NCBI RefSeq assembly: GCF_901933205.1 | Contig: NC_044573.1 | Span: 88,122,546-88,186,545, forward strand | Reading direction: 5' to 3' | DNA length: 64,000 nucleotides | Origin: Camarhynchus parvulus | Lineage: Eukaryota > Chordata > Aves > Passeriformes > Thraupidae | Part shown: positions 62,701-64,000 of the stretch, in pieces | Numbering within the stretch: the first letter of the stretch is position 1 | Layout: every line of letters starts with the position of its first letter | Notes under the pieces: generated by a model | Told to the model about the DNA's origin: nothing | The model's database searches: none | What the model saw: only the letters and a program-made list of their open reading frames with translations | Program-made: the position numbers and the translations under genes

Positions 62701-64000
62701 GCCAAAATGTTCTGTATGATTAACTTGGTAAAGAGGTTATTTTTAGTCTTTCAGTATGATTGATTTCAGAGCTTCTAGTAAATTAACAAATGAAAGCTTT
62801 CCATAAAATAATATTTTATAAAAAGTATATATTTTAAAATTTTATCAACTGAAAAAATTCCCGTGTGTCTTTACACAGTCATTTGGTATATTTTTCATCA
62901 CCATATGATTCAGCTGTTGCCAGTGATTACACAGTTCAAAATAGTGGTGATTTTGTTAAACAGGTGAACCTTGGGATTTTACTTTTACTCTTTTTGTTTA
63001 GTTACTGGGTTACTGGTTGACATCAAGTGCTTTCAATATGTACGTGTTCATACAGACATAATAATGTTGGCAGCTTTTCTCTGTTTTTGTCTAGAATTAG
63101 CAACTTGAGTTGGATGGCTGTGTGAAAGCTAGGATTCGAGCTTTGAGCATGAATTTTTTTAAAGGATTTTCATACAGTTTTACAGCCCTGATTTTACAGC
63201 CCAAAAGCATGAAATTTCATTTTAAGTAATGAGCAAGTGAGAAGTTTATACTTTGTGTTCTTTATGCAGTTAGGGCAAAGTAGATAATTTCACTGGTTTA
63301 CTAAAAATGTAGCAGTTATCTTCAAGATGTGTTGGTTCCTAATTAGCATAGGAAACTTCTTTAAGCAATTACTTCTTAGAGAGCTCAGTTTTTAATTTAT
63401 TTTCTACAGTTTTTGATCCTACTTTTATGCATATTTTAGATCGTTGACATGGGCCAGGAAACATTTTGTTGTTTCATATTTTTTTTCTTAGCATATTAGC
63501 TTTAGAATATTAGTATAAGCTGTGGTTTTCTGATGGTAATCTCAGTTACTATGATGCATTTTCTTTCTTGTCTTTTATTGCTGGCAAGATAAATATAGCT
63601 GAATACAATGACTAATGAAGGAGGATGCATTATGGTATTGGACATTACCCTGATACAGATACACTTGAACTGATACTGTTCTTACACAATTTATTTGATG
63701 TAAGGTAGCATATCATATTTTGATTAGGAAATGAGACTGATGCAGGGGAGACCGGGTCATGTTAAATTATTGAAAATCTGCTTTTCAGCATTTTTATAGG
63801 TCATTTGGAGGAAAACTTGAAATCATGTAAATGAGAGATCATTTGTGCTTTTGAGAGGGAAATGAATGTTAACAATGAAGCAGAAATCTTTACTTAATGA
63901 CCATGTGTTAAGTCACACTCCTGAGACCATGGGCTGTGATTTCAGGATCTTCAGAGTTACTTGGAAGGAGCCACTTTGAGGCAAGCAGCCAGTTCTAATA

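Larger units (their letters stand above)
1..64000 (+). other. RNGTT: RNGTT gene, internal part (mRNA-capping enzyme)
   Basis: Nine exons on the + strand spell one continuous 368-codon stretch that I recognise as mRNA-capping enzyme. This bifunctional nuclear enzyme removes the 5' gamma-phosphate of nascent RNA polymerase II transcripts and then adds GMP through a lysyl-GMP intermediate. It binds the phosphorylated polymerase II CTD. By comparison with the roughly 597-residue human protein (recalled, not aligned by tool), the window covers about residues 59-423. The first two coding exons lie upstream and the OB-fold with motifs IV-VI lies downstream. All introns are GT-AG. The gene spans the whole window and runs off both ends, so no promoter, start codon, stop codon or poly(A) site is visible. 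Confidence 0.97.
53297..64000 (+). other. RNGTT: RNGTT intron, 5' 10.7 kb; no further exon before window end
   Basis: Searching for sequence encoding LLEGNF, HEMDGLIF or PTGKYKPG gave nothing. The region holds a nested palindrome (54828-54887), a minus-strand 123-codon ORF of unknown meaning (54973-55344), a 3'-UTR-like block with tandem polyadenylation signals (59114-59775) and an A15-type run near 60869. No recognised transposon remains. Confidence 0.8.

Noticed and set aside
53297..64000. Search for the next RNGTT exon (motif IV, DGLIFQP)
   Set aside because: No matching coding sequence in any + frame. The exon lies beyond the window.
1..64000. Operons, CRISPR arrays, tRNA/rRNA genes, insertion sequences
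   Set aside because: No such structure was seen. The sequence is vertebrate intron and exon DNA, and most short ORFs are chance frames.

Overview
The window is nuclear DNA from a vertebrate, almost certainly a bird. It is AT-rich, dominated by introns, and carries truncated CR1 LINEs ending in the typical avian tail (repeats of ATTCTATG or its complement). It also has three copies of one solo-LTR family of a type I know from songbird genomes. No bacterial, viral or organellar gene organisation is present.

One protein-coding gene can be supported: RNGTT (mRNA-capping enzyme, RNA 5'-triphosphatase plus guanylyltransferase), read on the + strand. Nine consecutive internal exons can be placed to the base: 1267-1370, 1503-1591, 6268-6343, 9471-9720, 15364-15473, 16227-16328, 32102-32237, 38744-38815 and 53132-53296. 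Every junction has AG/GT boundaries and compatible phases. Together they give 1104 nt, or 368 codons without a stop. They cover the second half of the triphosphatase domain with its HCX5R active site, the acidic linker, and the guanylyltransferase domain through motif I (KADG) and motif III (LDGEMIID) to about human residue 423. The first two coding exons and the promoter lie left of the window. The OB-fold, motifs IV-VI, the stop codon and the 3' UTR lie to the right.

The introns are mostly unique AT-rich sequence. Recognisable content is five CR1 3' ends (2.43, 4.75, 26.4, 31.4 and 45.8 kb), three LTRs of one endogenous-retrovirus family (2.8 and 31.6 kb on the minus strand, 39.5 kb on the plus strand), a 54-bp tandem duplication at 21.8 kb and several simple repeats.

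Items worth a second look are a minus-strand exon-like ORF with excellent splice sites (341-528), a long hairpin at 10.98-11.11 kb, a nested palindrome at 54.83-54.89 kb, a 3'-UTR-like block with clustered polyadenylation signals near 59.75 kb, and intronic stretches that look like conserved regulatory DNA (28.6-28.95, 30.4-30.56 and 33.17-33.42 kb). I found no convincing new multi-gene system. This looks like the interior of one large housekeeping gene.
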